The notes: generated by a model not told the origin, from the letters alone. Numbered from the stretch's first letter, positions 51,575 through 60,959 are shown. The stretch is 64,000 nt of DNA from Lagierella sp. (GCF_029983815.1 NZ_JASBYU010000009.1:4572-68571); one strand, 5' to 3'. Translations and numbers: made by a program.

Positions 51575-52363
51575 TTATCCTATTTTTTTAAATTGTCCAA
51601 CTCTCTCTCTAAACTTATGTGCCCCTATGAATATCAATAGGACCAAGGCTCCAAAAGTTATTGTAGATTGGATAAGAGGTGCTAAGTTTGAAGACTTTCC
51701 TATAAAAAAGTTCACAAAATTTTCATCTTGAATATGATACATAGGAAGGAAGAGCTCGCCAATCTTATTGAGAATTTTTGGAAGTGATTCCTTTGGAATC
51801 CCCATAAAACCTGAAACCACCATACAGAAGAAATAGAATGTCATGGTAAAGGCATAGGTTGTTCCAAACTTTCTAGTAGCATAGGCTATCCCATGGGCTA
51901 GCAATAAAAATAATGCAGATAGGATATAGAATAGTATTAACGACCCTATAAGTCCCTTTAAGGAAGGCGCTACAATTTCTAGATTTAGTAGAGCCACCGT
52001 TGAATATATAACTATCGCAACGGTTATATATATTAGATTTGCCACAAGCTTTGCTAAGAATAATTTCTTTGGACTATTTCCAAAGAGTTCCATCCTCAAA
52101 GGAATGTCCTTTTCCAGTGACTCGGCGTAGATAGCAGCATATCCTATATGCATGGCAGAAAAGGGAATTACTATTGCAAACCCAATGAACAAACTGGTAT
52201 TAATTTCTGGAAGCATCTCTGAAGGTACACCCTTTAACCCATTTTTTCCAACTATTAAAAGCAAGAATAGTGGAAGAAATAGACCAAAGATTAAAAACAG
52301 CACATTTTTTAACATTATCTTTAATTCCATTATTACAAGGTACTTAAAGTTATTTCGCTTCAT
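51575..52363 (-). CDS. ABC-2 type transporter permease
   Basis: The 262 residues have six predicted helices, the first FLIFGLFLPLFLLLIVG (about 22-40) and the last FGALVLLIFIGAHKF. The core DIPLRMELFGNSPKKLFLAKL between TM2 and TM3 is typical of small drug/peptide exporters of the CcmB/ABC-2 kind. It overlaps the ATPase gene by 14 bases and lies behind a two-component system, so it may export or resist a peptide or lipid. Confidence 0.8.
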   Translation of the reverse strand: MKRNNFKYLVIMELKIMLKNVLFLIFGLFLPLFLLLIVGKNGLKGVPSEMLPEINTSLFIGFAIVIPFSAMHIGYAAIYAESLEKDIPLRMELFGNSPKKLFLAKLVANLIYITVAIVIYSTVALLNLEIVAPSLKGLIGSLILFYILSALFLLLAHGIAYATRKFGTTYAFTMTFYFFCMVVSGFMGIPKESLPKILNKIGELFLPMYHIQDENFVNFFIGKSSNLAPLIQSTITFGALVLLIFIGAHKFRERVGQFKKIG

Positions 52364-53225
52364 ATCTAATTCCTTCCTTTCTCAAAGCATTTATATACAT
52401 GGTTTCCATATCCTTTGAAGAGCGTTCAAAGTCGATGTTTTCAGCGATCATTATCCTTTGAAGTCTTTCCTCTTCCTCGTTTTCATTAATGGATATTACA
52501 ACTTTTCCCTCCGGACCTGCAATCTTCTTAAAATCCTTCATCAAGTCTTCTACATAGTCTTTTTCATCAAAGGAAATTACCCTCTTGCCACAGTACTTAT
52601 TAAAAAGACTAAGCTTATTGCCATAGTCTATCAACTTTCCCCTTTCTAAGATCAAAACGTCATCCACTAACCTTTCCAGTTCATCATAGTAATGAGAAAC
52701 TAGGATTAAAGTGTCCTCCCTGTCACTATACCACTTTTCTAAAAGGTCCATTAAACCGGTTCTAGTTTGAAAGTCCAGTCCAGACGTAACTTCGTCAAAA
52801 ATCGTAATAGGACTTTCCTGCGACAAGACCAAGATCACCGTCAGTCTCTGTTTTTGTCCTCCAGACAATTCTTTAAAGTTCTTCTTTAAAGCCGATTCAA
52901 AGTTAAAGAACTTTATCAACTCCATTATCTTTTCACTTTTTTCAAGTTTAGTACCTATCACAGCCTCCATAACAGATCTAATGGCAATATTGTCTGGATA
53001 GTAGTTGTTTTGCATATGAACGGCAATCTCTTCCTTAGGAAGGCTTTTTTTAATGCTTCCCTCATAGGGTACCAGTTCCATAATTGCATTTATCAAGGTT
53101 GTTTTCCCTGCTCCATTGGATCCAAGAACTCCTAGTTTTCTATTTTTATCTATCACAATCTCTTTTCCAATGTCTAAAGCAGTAAAATCACCATATTTTA
53201 CCTTTAGATTATTTATATTTATCAT
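52350..53225 (-). CDS. ABC transporter ATPase
   Basis: Soluble ATPase of 291 residues: Walker A GSNGAGKTT, the signature ELSGGQKQR, Walker B TIFDEVTSGLD and the H-loop VSHYYDE. The C-terminal 75 residues are an unusual acidic extension. The start is the ATG at 53225, preceded by AAGGAGG; a GTG three bases upstream is less likely. It overlaps the kinase gene by 17 bases. Confidence 0.88.
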   Translation of the reverse strand: MININNLKVKYGDFTALDIGKEIVIDKNRKLGVLGSNGAGKTTLINAIMELVPYEGSIKKSLPKEEIAVHMQNNYYPDNIAIRSVMEAVIGTKLEKSEKIMELIKFFNFESALKKNFKELSGGQKQRLTVILVLSQESPITIFDEVTSGLDFQTRTGLMDLLEKWYSDREDTLILVSHYYDELERLVDDVLILERGKLIDYGNKLSLFNKYCGKRVISFDEKDYVEDLMKDFKKIAGPEGKVVISINENEEEERLQRIMIAENIDFERSSKDMETMYINALRKEGIRYEAK

Positions 53226-54777
53226 CACGAGTCCTCCTTAAAGTAGTCAACACTCCATTATTATGATTTTTTACACTTAATTTTAAGCCAAGCAAATCAC
53301 TATAGTACTTAGAAATATAAAGTCCCAGTCCCTTACTCTTACTTTCAGTAGAAGATACAAAGGGATCTAAAATAGAATTTTCCAATTCATGTGGGATTTG
53401 TGACTCCTCATTATAAAATTCGATTTTATCTTTAAAGATTTCTATCTTTATAAACCCGTCCTCTTTAGTATAACTAACACAATTTTCAAGGATATTATCT
53501 ATTATCTGTGTAAATATATCCACATCGATGAACCATTTTTCTTTACCAACTAAACTTACCTTTAAATTTTTATCACTTGATTTTAGTCGGTACTTTTCAA
53601 TTTCATTTGAAATGACATCCTTTACATCGTAATTTATTGGGCTAATTTCCAATGTCCTCTCTCTAACACTTAGAAGTTCTTGAACCATCTTATTCATTTC
53701 AAGAAGTTCTCCTTTTAATATAGGTAAATATTTATCTCTGTCCTGGTATTTCCCCATATTATTTATCATTCCATCACAAAGTAGTAGTGATGCCGCAAGA
53801 GGTGTCTTTAACTGATGGGTGGCAGACCTTGTAAAGACATCCTTTCGTTCAGATTCAACCTTTAATTTTTCAAGATTATTTCTTAAACTCTTATCCATCT
53901 GGATAATATTTCTTCCCAATATGGATAATTCGTCTTTCCCCTTAAATCTTATAGATTCATAGTCCACAGGATTATTTGATTTTGCATTTTCAGTAAACCT
54001 CTGTATTTCAATTATGGGTTTTACCAATTTTTTAGAATACAAATTGGAGATAACTAAAACCAAAAGCATAAGAACCAAAATAATCATAGGCAAACTGGAA
54101 AGAACTACCGGAAGAACATCCTCTATCCTTGGGGCAATAAAGGATCCAAAGGTAATTTTGTAGCCATCACTTTCATTTGTTAAGGCAATATAGGTTATAT
54201 ATTCTGCTACATTTGAGTCCCTATAGCCAAGCTTTACAGAAAATGTGTTATCCCCTAATTTTTTAAAGTCATAATAGGCATTGTCTTTATCAAAATCAAA
54301 ACTTTCTATAAAGTTTAAATCCGTACCTACTCCTTTAATATTGAAATTGTCTTTGAAATAGTTGACAATTTCTTCAAAATTCATCGCCATTTCATTGAAT
54401 TTATCTGAAGATACAGAAAAACCTTCCTTTCCATCCGCTGGCTTCTCCAATATTTCTCTTACATTAGTAAGATTGTCCTTCACTGAAGTCTTTGATATAT
54501 CCAAGCTTCCAGTTAAGGTATAGGAAAATATATCTATTTTATTAAATTCCCTATCCATTTCCAGATAGAAATGGTTGCCCACCTTATTTAGCTTTCTAAT
54601 ATTCTTCTTATTCTTTAGTATCTCAAAATGAGATTTTTCCAATTCCTCTGTGGTTGAGGAGACACTATGGTCAACATATAGATTCGGTAATAGTATGGCC
54701 AGGTAGGAAACGACAAATACCAAGATGAAAGCGGCTAATGCGATACTATACCAAAAGTTCTTCTTTCCTAATTTCAT
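53209..54777 (-). CDS. Sensor histidine kinase
   Basis: The 522 residues carry TM1 (about 11-33), an extracytoplasmic sensor region (34-220), TM2 (about 221-245) and HAMP (VKPIIEIQRFTENAKS). The HisKA H-box has His321 (SATHQLKTPLAASLLL). The ATPase region has N-box DNILENCVSYTKEDG and G-box SKGLGLYISKYY. The HAMP and kinase layout and the downstream ABC genes suggest a stress- or peptide-sensing system; the ligand is unknown. Its start follows the regulator's stop with no gap. Confidence 0.93.
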   Translation of the reverse strand: MKLGKKNFWYSIALAAFILVFVVSYLAILLPNLYVDHSVSSTTEELEKSHFEILKNKKNIRKLNKVGNHFYLEMDREFNKIDIFSYTLTGSLDISKTSVKDNLTNVREILEKPADGKEGFSVSSDKFNEMAMNFEEIVNYFKDNFNIKGVGTDLNFIESFDFDKDNAYYDFKKLGDNTFSVKLGYRDSNVAEYITYIALTNESDGYKITFGSFIAPRIEDVLPVVLSSLPMIILVLMLLVLVISNLYSKKLVKPIIEIQRFTENAKSNNPVDYESIRFKGKDELSILGRNIIQMDKSLRNNLEKLKVESERKDVFTRSATHQLKTPLAASLLLCDGMINNMGKYQDRDKYLPILKGELLEMNKMVQELLSVRERTLEISPINYDVKDVISNEIEKYRLKSSDKNLKVSLVGKEKWFIDVDIFTQIIDNILENCVSYTKEDGFIKIEIFKDKIEFYNEESQIPHELENSILDPFVSSTESKSKGLGLYISKYYSDLLGLKLSVKNHNNGVLTTLRRTRDDKYK

Positions 54778-55434
54778 TTAAAATACAAATTTATATCCTA
54801 CACCAATCACGGTTTTGATATAATCCTTTCCCAACTTTTTCCTAATATTCTTTATATGGGCATCAATAATCCTGTCGTTTCCAATATAATCGTCATTGAA
54901 AGCACCCATTATAAGTTGTTCTCTGGTCAATACCATATCCTTATTCTTGTAGAGCATTTGAAGGATCAAAAACTCACTTAAAGTAAAGGGAATTTCCTTA
55001 CCTTCGACAAAGACGGTATAACTTTTATCATCAATTACAAAGTCCTCATCTACATCTAAAGAGGGTTTAAGCCTTCTCAATAGAGTTTCAATTCGCTTTA
55101 TTAAAATTATTGGGGAGATAGGTTTGATTAGATATTCATCAGCAAATTTATTAAAAGCAGTAACCTGAGTGTTGATATCGTCAAGAGCCGTTAACATAAT
55201 TACCCCCATTTGACTTGTACTAGGATTATCCCTAATTTCAGATAGCACCTCCATGCCACTTTTCCCGGGAACCATAATATCTAAAATGGCTATATCGACT
55301 TTTTCGCGGTTTAAAAGATCAATAGCCCTATTTCCATCCTCCGCTTCAAAGACCTCATGCCCAGAAATAGTGAGATACTCCACTAAAACCTCTCTAATAT
55401 TCTTTTCGTCCTCTAATAATAAAACTTTTGCCAT
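54778..55434 (-). CDS. OmpR-family response regulator
   Basis: The 218 residues have a receiver domain with phospho-acceptor Asp52 (VDIAILDIMVPGKSG), the acidic EDE at 8-10 and Lys near 103 (YLIKPISP). A winged-helix DNA-binding domain follows (SEFLILQMLYKNKDMVLTREQLIMGAFND...DRIIDAHIKNIRKKLGKDYIKTVIGVGYKF). First gene of the RR-HK-ABC operon; it probably activates its own operon. Confidence 0.95.
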   Translation of the reverse strand: MAKVLLLEDEKNIREVLVEYLTISGHEVFEAEDGNRAIDLLNREKVDIAILDIMVPGKSGMEVLSEIRDNPSTSQMGVIMLTALDDINTQVTAFNKFADEYLIKPISPIILIKRIETLLRRLKPSLDVDEDFVIDDKSYTVFVEGKEIPFTLSEFLILQMLYKNKDMVLTREQLIMGAFNDDYIGNDRIIDAHIKNIRKKLGKDYIKTVIGVGYKFVF

Positions 55435-55611
55435 CTCTATCTCCTCATGTCTATATTAACAAGTCCATATGAATTTCCTATGAACTTCCTATAATCTTTT
55501 GATGATACTTTAATTTATCTATGCAATTCAACTTCATTTTAACCTATATAAGCTTAAAGGGGCAATTTGTTATGTAAATTAAAAACTTTTATATCCTTCA
55601 CTGGGCATAAT

Positions 55612-55645
55612 AAAAAATACCCCCTACTAATATTAGCAAGGGGTA
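55612..55645 (-). terminator. Terminator after the 82-residue membrane protein gene
   Basis: The arms TACCCCCTA and AAGGGGTA are enclosed by a palindromic CTAATATTAG core. Six A on the plus strand give the T run. Confidence 0.8.
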
Positions 55646-55672
55646 CAAGCATTTTTCTCTTGACCATTTCTA

Positions 55673-55921
55673 CTAAGAGGACCTTCTGTCACTCTTCTTT
55701 TTCATGAAGTAAAATATTAAATTGATAATCCCAAAAACTACCAAAAATTTAAACAAATAAACTGATAGGTATCTAAAATTATAATAGACCACACCACCTT
55801 TATATCCATCAACCGGACCAATTGCTATTGGAGATTTACCCATAAGATACAAAATTCTTCCTGCAATGATTACGCCAACTAAAAGATAGATTCTATTTAC
55901 ATGCTTCATCCACTTTTTCAT
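55673..55921 (-). CDS. Small membrane protein of unknown function
   Basis: The 82 residues contain two hydrophobic segments, YLLVGVIIAGRILYLM (about 12-28) and LFKFLVVFGIINLIFYFM (about 56-73), separated by a loop GKSPIAIGPVDGYKGGVVYYNFRYLS, and a basic C-terminal end KKKSDRRSS. I do not recognise a family. It stands alone, with its own terminator. Confidence 0.55.
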   Translation of the reverse strand: MKKWMKHVNRIYLLVGVIIAGRILYLMGKSPIAIGPVDGYKGGVVYYNFRYLSVYLFKFLVVFGIINLIFYFMKKKSDRRSS

Positions 55922-56107
55922 CGCCTTACCTTCCTTTCAAAGTATGTTTAAAAACTCTATGGCTATTTCTCTTTGGTATTACAATTATACCCCCCCCAGA
56001 ATTTTAATCAATAATTTCATGATTTATCTATATTGTTACTTTAAGGAACTTTAAGTAAAATCTTCTAATAATTATTGAAGAGCCGTCACAATGTAAAGCA
56101 TTATAAT

Positions 56108-56139
56108 AAAAAAAAAGGCGTAGCCATCATAGCTACACC
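56108..56139 (-). terminator. Terminator after ridA
   Basis: GGCGTAGC/GCTACACC with a seven-base loop (one G-U pair on the minus strand) and nine T on the minus strand. Confidence 0.9.
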
Positions 56140-56150
56140 CTAATAAACTT

Positions 56151-56543
56151 CTATAATGAGTCCACAACTAAAGCAGTTGCTTCTATTTCTATTACCGCAT
56201 CTTTTGGCAACTTACAAACTTCCACACAGGCTCTAGCAGGTTTATGGTCTTTAAAAAAGTCTTGATATACTTCATTTACCTTTCCAAAGTCATCCATATT
56301 TCTAACGAATACCCCAACTCTTGCAATATCTTCAAGCTTTCCGCCACCAGCTTCAACTATGGCTAATACATTTTCTAAGCTTGCTAATGTCGCTTCTTTA
56401 ATATCGGTTTTTAAGTCGCCATCTTTTATAGGCAATTGTCCTGAAACTAAAAGAACTCTACTATTTTTTTCTCCAACTGTACCTTGTGAATAAGGTCCTA
56501 TAGCCTCTGGGGCCCTATGTGTTTTAATAAATTCTAATCCCAT
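56151..56543 (-). CDS. RidA family (enamine/imine deaminase)
   Basis: The 130-residue RidA/YjgF fold: THRAPEAIGPYSQGTV, LLVSGQLPI, ASLENVLAIVEAGGGKLEDIARVGVFVRN, PARACVEVCKLPKDAVIEIEATAL. The arginine in PARACVEV is the catalytic anchor. It hydrolyses reactive 2-aminoacrylate released by PLP enzymes. It lies 18 bases downstream of rsfS and closes the obgE gene block. Confidence 0.93.
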   Translation of the reverse strand: MGLEFIKTHRAPEAIGPYSQGTVGEKNSRVLLVSGQLPIKDGDLKTDIKEATLASLENVLAIVEAGGGKLEDIARVGVFVRNMDDFGKVNEVYQDFFKDHKPARACVEVCKLPKDAVIEIEATALVVDSL

Positions 56544-56560
56544 GATACATCTCCTTTATT

Positions 56561-56869
56561 TTATGTCCACAATCTCTCAAGACTGTAGTACTCCCTTGAT
56601 TCTGGGGTAAACACATGTACGACTATATCCCCCAAGTCTACCAATATCCAGCTTCCTTCAGAATACCCTTCTACCCCAACTATATCCATATGATTTTCCG
56701 CAGCAACCTTTTGTACTTCATCTGAGATTGCCTGAGTTTGATTAGCTGTGTTACCTGTGGCTACAACAAAGTAGTCAGCTATTGCAAGCCCTCCATCTAA
56801 CTTTAATGTCACAACATCCTTTGCTATCTTGTCCTCACAGGCCTTTACGACTAAATCAATTTCCTTCAA
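56561..56869 (-). CDS. rsfS: Ribosomal silencing factor RsfS
   Basis: Binds L14 and blocks subunit joining in starvation. The 102 residues contain the RsfS signature DYFVVATGNTANQTQAISDEVQ and GYSEGSWILVDLGDIVVHVFTPESREYYSLERLW. The start is TTG at 56869 after AGGAGG. It overlaps yqeK by 14 bases, matching the usual nadD-yqeK-rsfS order. Confidence 0.95.
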   Translation of the reverse strand: MKEIDLVVKACEDKIAKDVVTLKLDGGLAIADYFVVATGNTANQTQAISDEVQKVAAENHMDIVGVEGYSEGSWILVDLGDIVVHVFTPESREYYSLERLWT

Positions 56870-57443
56870 TAGTACCTCCTAGTAAATAATTTCTAAGTTC
56901 TACACTTTCCGGTGCAATTATCCTATTTTTATATATAAGGTGCACTATGGTATTGTTAAGGCTTAGGACAATGGCCCGGTCCATATCTATCAGTGAGAGT
57001 CGCCTAATTTCATCCACACCTTTATAGTCTCTCATATCTTCAGTTTTGTCGGCTAAATAAAGAACCTTACCCAGCTCACTCATTCCAACGCTCCCAGTTG
57101 TATGTTCCTTTATAGCCTTAAGTAATTCAAAATCTTCAACTTTATATTTGTTCTTTGCTACTATCATACCCAAAAGACAGTGTTTTAAATATGGATTTTT
57201 ATATTGTTCATTTTCCTTTCTGTTAATATGAACCTCATAATCCATTTTATAAACTTCCTCATAATGGTTTTCCAGTCCCTTTGCACAGTCGTGAAGAAGA
57301 CCTGCCATCTGACACTTTTTTATGTCCAGTCCAAAGTTTTCAGCAAGTTCCACAGCCTTTTTTGCTACAGAAAGGCTATGTTGAAACCTCTCTTTTGAAA
57401 GATTTAACTTTAAGTCCTGGACAATATCTTCTTTATTTATCAT
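56856..57443 (-). CDS. yqeK: HD-domain protein YqeK (Ap4A hydrolase-like)
   Basis: HD phosphohydrolase of 195 residues, with NLSKERFQHSLSVAKKAVELA, the HD pair GLLHDCAKGL and IKEHTTGSVGMSELGKVLYLADKTEDMR. YqeK proteins hydrolyse diadenosine tetraphosphate to ADP. The ATG at 57443 is used because AGGGGA precedes it; a longer reading to 57515 is unsupported. It overlaps nadD by 11 bases. Confidence 0.93.
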   Translation of the reverse strand: MINKEDIVQDLKLNLSKERFQHSLSVAKKAVELAENFGLDIKKCQMAGLLHDCAKGLENHYEEVYKMDYEVHINRKENEQYKNPYLKHCLLGMIVAKNKYKVEDFELLKAIKEHTTGSVGMSELGKVLYLADKTEDMRDYKGVDEIRRLSLIDMDRAIVLSLNNTIVHLIYKNRIIAPESVELRNYLLGGTIEGN

Positions 57444-58035
57444 AAATTCCCCTAGTCCTAATATATTCATAGGTATTAGTCGGTATATAATATCTTGGAT
57501 TTCTTCCCTGTTCAAACTCTTCTCTTATGTAAGAAGATGAAATCTCAAGGTTTGGTATCTTTACCCACTTAGTTATATACCCTTTTTCGTTAAAACTTGT
57601 CATTTTTTCTTGAAGAATTTCCTTATACTTGGTCTTTCTATTGACCACAATAAGTCTTACCTTAGAAAGTAGCTCTTCGTATCTATACCACTTTTCTATT
57701 TCCATGAAAGAGTCCTCCCCTACAATAAAGTAAAGGTTTTTACAATTATATTTCCCCTCCAAATAGTCAACGGTTTCAAGGGAATAACTTTTTGTACTTT
57801 TATTTATTTCGTATTCTTCAATTAAAAAATCTTTGTTATCCTCTATGGCGAGTCTTAACATCTCCAGCCTATCCTCTTTACTAACTTTAATAAGTTTATG
57901 AGGAGGATTACCGGAAGGGACGAAGACAATCTTTTCTAGATTCATCTTTTCTTTAACCTCTTGTGCAATAATCAAATGTCCAATATGGACTGGATTAAAG
58001 GTCCCTCCAAATATTCCAATATTAGGGCAATTCAA
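57433..58035 (-). CDS. nadD: Nicotinate-nucleotide adenylyltransferase
   Basis: Forms deamido-NAD from NaMN and ATP. The family core is IGIFGGTFNPVHIGHLIIAQE (HxGH motif) and ending PNLEISSSYIREEFEQG, the ISSTxxR-like motif. The start chosen is TTG at 58035 (22nd codon of a longer frame) because homologues begin a few residues before NIGIFGG; the GAGGACAAG before it is a weak ribosome site. The frame overlaps yhbY by 14 bases. Confidence 0.92.
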   Translation of the reverse strand: MNCPNIGIFGGTFNPVHIGHLIIAQEVKEKMNLEKIVFVPSGNPPHKLIKVSKEDRLEMLRLAIEDNKDFLIEEYEINKSTKSYSLETVDYLEGKYNCKNLYFIVGEDSFMEIEKWYRYEELLSKVRLIVVNRKTKYKEILQEKMTSFNEKGYITKWVKIPNLEISSSYIREEFEQGRNPRYYIPTNTYEYIRTRGIYDK

Positions 58036-58309
58036 TTTTCTTGTCCTCAGACTGTCTATAGATAGTAAGTTTAGAACCGATGAACTGAACAAAGTCACAT
58101 CCTAATCTATCTAAGATATTGTCCACAATTTCATCACGATTATCCAAATTATTGTCCAGTATTTTTATTTTAACTAATTCACGTTTATTTAAAAGGTCAT
58201 CTAACTGCACTAAAGTGTTTTCTGAAACTCCGCCTTTACCAATAATAAGTAGCGGTTCCATTTTATGAGCAAGACTTTTTAAATAAGAACGTTGTTTAGG
58301 ATTTATCAT
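58022..58309 (-). CDS. yhbY: YhbY-type RNA-binding protein (CRM domain)
   Basis: The 95-residue CRM fold: KQRSYLKSLAHKMEPLLIIGKGGVSENTLVQLDDLLNKRELVKIKILDNN, with the GKGG loop that binds RNA. YhbY proteins associate with pre-50S ribosomal subunits. It sits eight bases after obgE, matching the conserved obg-yhbY-nadD order. Confidence 0.93.
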   Translation of the reverse strand: MINPKQRSYLKSLAHKMEPLLIIGKGGVSENTLVQLDDLLNKRELVKIKILDNNLDNRDEIVDNILDRLGCDFVQFIGSKLTIYRQSEDKKIELP

Positions 58310-58317
58310 ATTTCCTC

Positions 58318-59589
58318 CTAACCTAAATAATCAAATTCCATTTCCCCTACAATTACCGTGTCTCCTTCGTTAATTCCATGATCCTTTAAAGACTCAAATA
58401 CGCCCTTGTCTGTTAGAATCTTTTGGAAATGTCTCAAAGACTCATGGTCTTGGAAATTGGTTCTGTAGATGAGATGGTCGATTAGAGGACCCGTTACTAT
58501 ATAGGTGTCATCCTCTCTAGTAACCTCAAAGTCCGGCCTTTCTTCCACTTCCTCAGGAACAAATTTCTCATCGTAGGTTTCTGGTTTAATATCTGCATTT
58601 TTAAGAGCCTGAATTATTTTATATTTCAATTGATCTATTCCCTCTGTAGTAGCTGCTGAAATAGATATAATATCCGACTCTCTGTCGGAGAAGACTTCAT
58701 ATAATTTCTTTAAACCTTCATTAGCGCCAGGCAAATCCATCTTATTTGCAACAATAATCTCCTTCTTGTCGGCAATCTTTAAATTATAAGATAGGATTTC
58801 CTTTCTTATTATATTATAATCGTCAATCGGATCTCTTCCTTCAGAACCAGAAACATCCAGTACATGTACCAGTACTTTAGTTCTCTCTATATGCTTCAAG
58901 AAGTCAAATCCAAGTCCAACCCCTTCGCTAGCTCCTTCTATAAGCCCTGGTATATCAGCAATAATAAAGGATTCTCCAGAGCTAACCTTTACAACTCCAA
59001 GGTTTGGTTCCAAGGTAGTAAAGTGATAATTTGCTATTTTTGGTTTTGCCTCGGAGATTATAGAAAGGATAGAAGACTTGCCAACATTTGGCATACCAAT
59101 TAGACCAACATCTGCAATTAGTTTCATTTCAAGCTTGATGGTCTTTTCTTCTCCTTTAGTTCCAGGTTCTGCAAACCTTGGAGCCTGTCTCTTAGAAGTG
59201 GCAAATCTTGCATTACCCCTTCCTCCTCTTCCTCCTTGACAGATTAAGAAGGTTTCATCTTTTTCATTTAAATCATGTATTACTCTATCGGTTTCAAAAT
59301 CTTTGACCAAGGTTCCAATGGGTACCTTTAGATACAAATCCTGTCCCCTTTTGCCAAACATCTTCTTAGTGCCCCCGTTTTCGCCATTTTCCGCCTTATA
59401 ATGTCTCTTATATCTGAAGTCCATTAAAGTTCTCACAGATTCATCGGCAACGAGATAAATACTTCCTCCATTACCTCCATCGCCACCAAAAGGCCCTCCA
59501 GATGGTTCAAACTTTTCCCTTCTAAAGGATACCGCACCATCTCCACCTTTACCAGCTTTCAATTCAATTTTTGCAATATCTATGAACAT
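58318..59589 (-). CDS. obgE: GTPase ObgE/CgtA
   Basis: Ribosome-associated GTPase of 423 residues. The glycine-rich OBG domain (IELKAGKGGDGAVSFRREKFEPSGGPFGGDGGNGG) is followed by the G domain with P-loop GMPNVGKSS, the switch DIPGLIEGASEGVGLG, NKMD and SAAT. A C-terminal OCT domain (about 340-423) is present, as in Gram-positive Obg. Upstream of it, rplU and rpmA, the common neighbours, are replaced by decayed mobile-element DNA. Confidence 0.96.
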   Translation of the reverse strand: MFIDIAKIELKAGKGGDGAVSFRREKFEPSGGPFGGDGGNGGSIYLVADESVRTLMDFRYKRHYKAENGENGGTKKMFGKRGQDLYLKVPIGTLVKDFETDRVIHDLNEKDETFLICQGGRGGRGNARFATSKRQAPRFAEPGTKGEEKTIKLEMKLIADVGLIGMPNVGKSSILSIISEAKPKIANYHFTTLEPNLGVVKVSSGESFIIADIPGLIEGASEGVGLGFDFLKHIERTKVLVHVLDVSGSEGRDPIDDYNIIRKEILSYNLKIADKKEIIVANKMDLPGANEGLKKLYEVFSDRESDIISISAATTEGIDQLKYKIIQALKNADIKPETYDEKFVPEEVEERPDFEVTREDDTYIVTGPLIDHLIYRTNFQDHESLRHFQKILTDKGVFESLKDHGINEGDTVIVGEMEFDYLG

Positions 59590-59815
59590 GTTATTTTCCT
59601 TTCATATTTCTTGTTCCCTTTATTATAATATAACATAATCCAGGATGAAAATTCCAAGTTTGAGACGAAAAATAAGATTATAACGTTCAATTAGCAGGTA
59701 GTTACGGAAGTTTGACAGTTGAATACATAAAAACCCTCTGTAGCATTGAAATGCCTGTATTTTTTGTCATTTAATGTATCAAAGTCAAGCTGTTACCATA
59801 ATAGAAAATATACTT
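59590..59815. other. Gap upstream of obgE
   Basis: Holds the obgE promoter: a TATAAT-type -10 on the minus strand lies near 59627. No other gene or strong repeat was recognised; the region right of 59700 may be the lost 3' end of the IS remnant. Confidence 0.4.
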
Positions 59816-60654
59816 CTAGCAAGTAAAAATCTTAACCCATTTATATGATACAAATTTAGTTGAGTTTCTTATTTGATAGATTCTACATTTTTGTATTTCC
59901 GCCTTTGTATATACTAATTCTATGGATTGACTAAATCCTGGTAGATTATCAGTTGATACTATTAAAATATCTTCTGATCTTCTTTCGTTCAAATGATCTA
60001 ACACCAAGAGCCAGTATTTGCTTGATTCATTTTCTCGAATCCACATACCTAATATCTCTTTAAAAATCTCTAAAATGTACTTAGGCTATAAACGCTGCTT
60101 TTTTTTAACTATATTATTTTCTATTGCATGATAATGGATGGCATCTAAAAACACCAGGGTTTATCCTTTTTCTAGCGGTCTATTTTACCATTCTTTTATT
60201 GTTAGAATTATTTTATTTATTATCTTACTTACCAAACCTTCTGATAATCCGAAGCCATTAATATTTTTTATATGAGTTGAAATATCTCCTTTTACATAAC
60301 TTTTCCATACATGAATATGATCTGATTTTCTATATTTGATATATCTTTTTCAAATTTTTAAGGGCTTGTGGCTTAAAAGTTCTTTTCCTATCCATAGGAA
60401 AATTTAAATCTATATTCCCATATGATGATTTTACTGTTTTTTGCTTAATCAAATTCTAATGTTTAAAGATAATGGTTTTTCACCATCTTCACAGTCTAAA
60501 TGGTCATCAAGTTCTACTAATAACATTATCTCAGTATCGTCACCTAAAAGATCTTTTAAAACCTCTTGCAGATCTTGCACCGTTTCTGGTTGATACTCGT
60601 CGAGTAACAGCTTAGATAATTTGTTTAGTCTTCTCTCTAATCTTTTCCTTGCAT
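59816..60654 (-). pseudogene. Decayed IS256-family transposase
   Basis: Recognisable in pieces on the minus strand. From the ATG at 60654, after AGGAGG, comes an N-terminal segment LSKLLLDEYQPETVQDLQEVLKDLLG. KTVKSSYGNIDLNFPMDRK follows, then KGDISTHIKNINGFGLSEGLVSKI and FLDAIHYH with the first catalytic Asp. Last is WIRENESSKYWLLVLDHLNERRSEDILIVSTDNLPGF (intact, 59816-60046), whose STDNLPGF stands where family members have the second catalytic Asp. Between them are in-frame stops (after KEW and after EKG) and frameshifts. The C-terminal third with the last acidic residue is missing. It cannot be active. Confidence 0.9.
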
Positions 60655-60699
60655 ATTAAAATCCTCCTGATTAATATTATCTTATCAAGAGGTTCATCA

Positions 60700-60720
60700 T
60701 ACACAAACTATTTGACAGTC
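60700..60720 (-). mobile_element. Possible left terminal end of the IS256 remnant
   Basis: The sequence TACACAAACTATTTGACAG, next to the transposase start, resembles the terminal repeats of IS256-type elements. No matching inverted copy is found on the other side, so the right end seems to be lost. Confidence 0.35.
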
Positions 60721-60750
60721 TTTGTGTTAAACTATAAATATCCTTACTAA

Positions 60751-60764
60751 AGATTTAACAAGTA
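60751..60764 (-). repeat. Copy 2 (core only) of the upstream repeat
   Basis: AGATTTAACAAGTA, the 14-base core shared with 7485-7506 and 63910-63931; it lies about 100 bases upstream of the IS256 remnant. Confidence 0.4.
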
Positions 60765-60830
60765 GCATTACAAATAGAGATTGGCTAACAATCCCGATTT
60801 AACGGCATTTTAGTATTACACTCTTTCTCA

Positions 60831-60959
60831 TTAACTGACTTTTGAATATTCTATCTTGGTCTTTAGCTGATGTAATTCAATCTCTAACTTTTCATTTAGT
60901 ACAAGACGATTTTCCATTGCATCCTTTAGTTCTTTAATTTTTATTGTTCTACTTTCTAT
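60831..60959 (-). pseudogene. Coiled-coil gene fragment, origin unclear
   Basis: A 42-residue open stretch with no start codon, KELKDAMENRLVLNEKLEIELHQLKTKIEYSKVS then a stop. It is a charged coiled coil like the tail of recombinases or transposition proteins. It is bounded upstream by a stop codon. I cannot name the parent gene. Confidence 0.4.

Noticed and set aside
59700..59730. Right terminal repeat of the IS256 remnant (TTTGACAG)
   Set aside because: It is in the same orientation as the left end at 60700-60720, so it cannot be its inverted partner.
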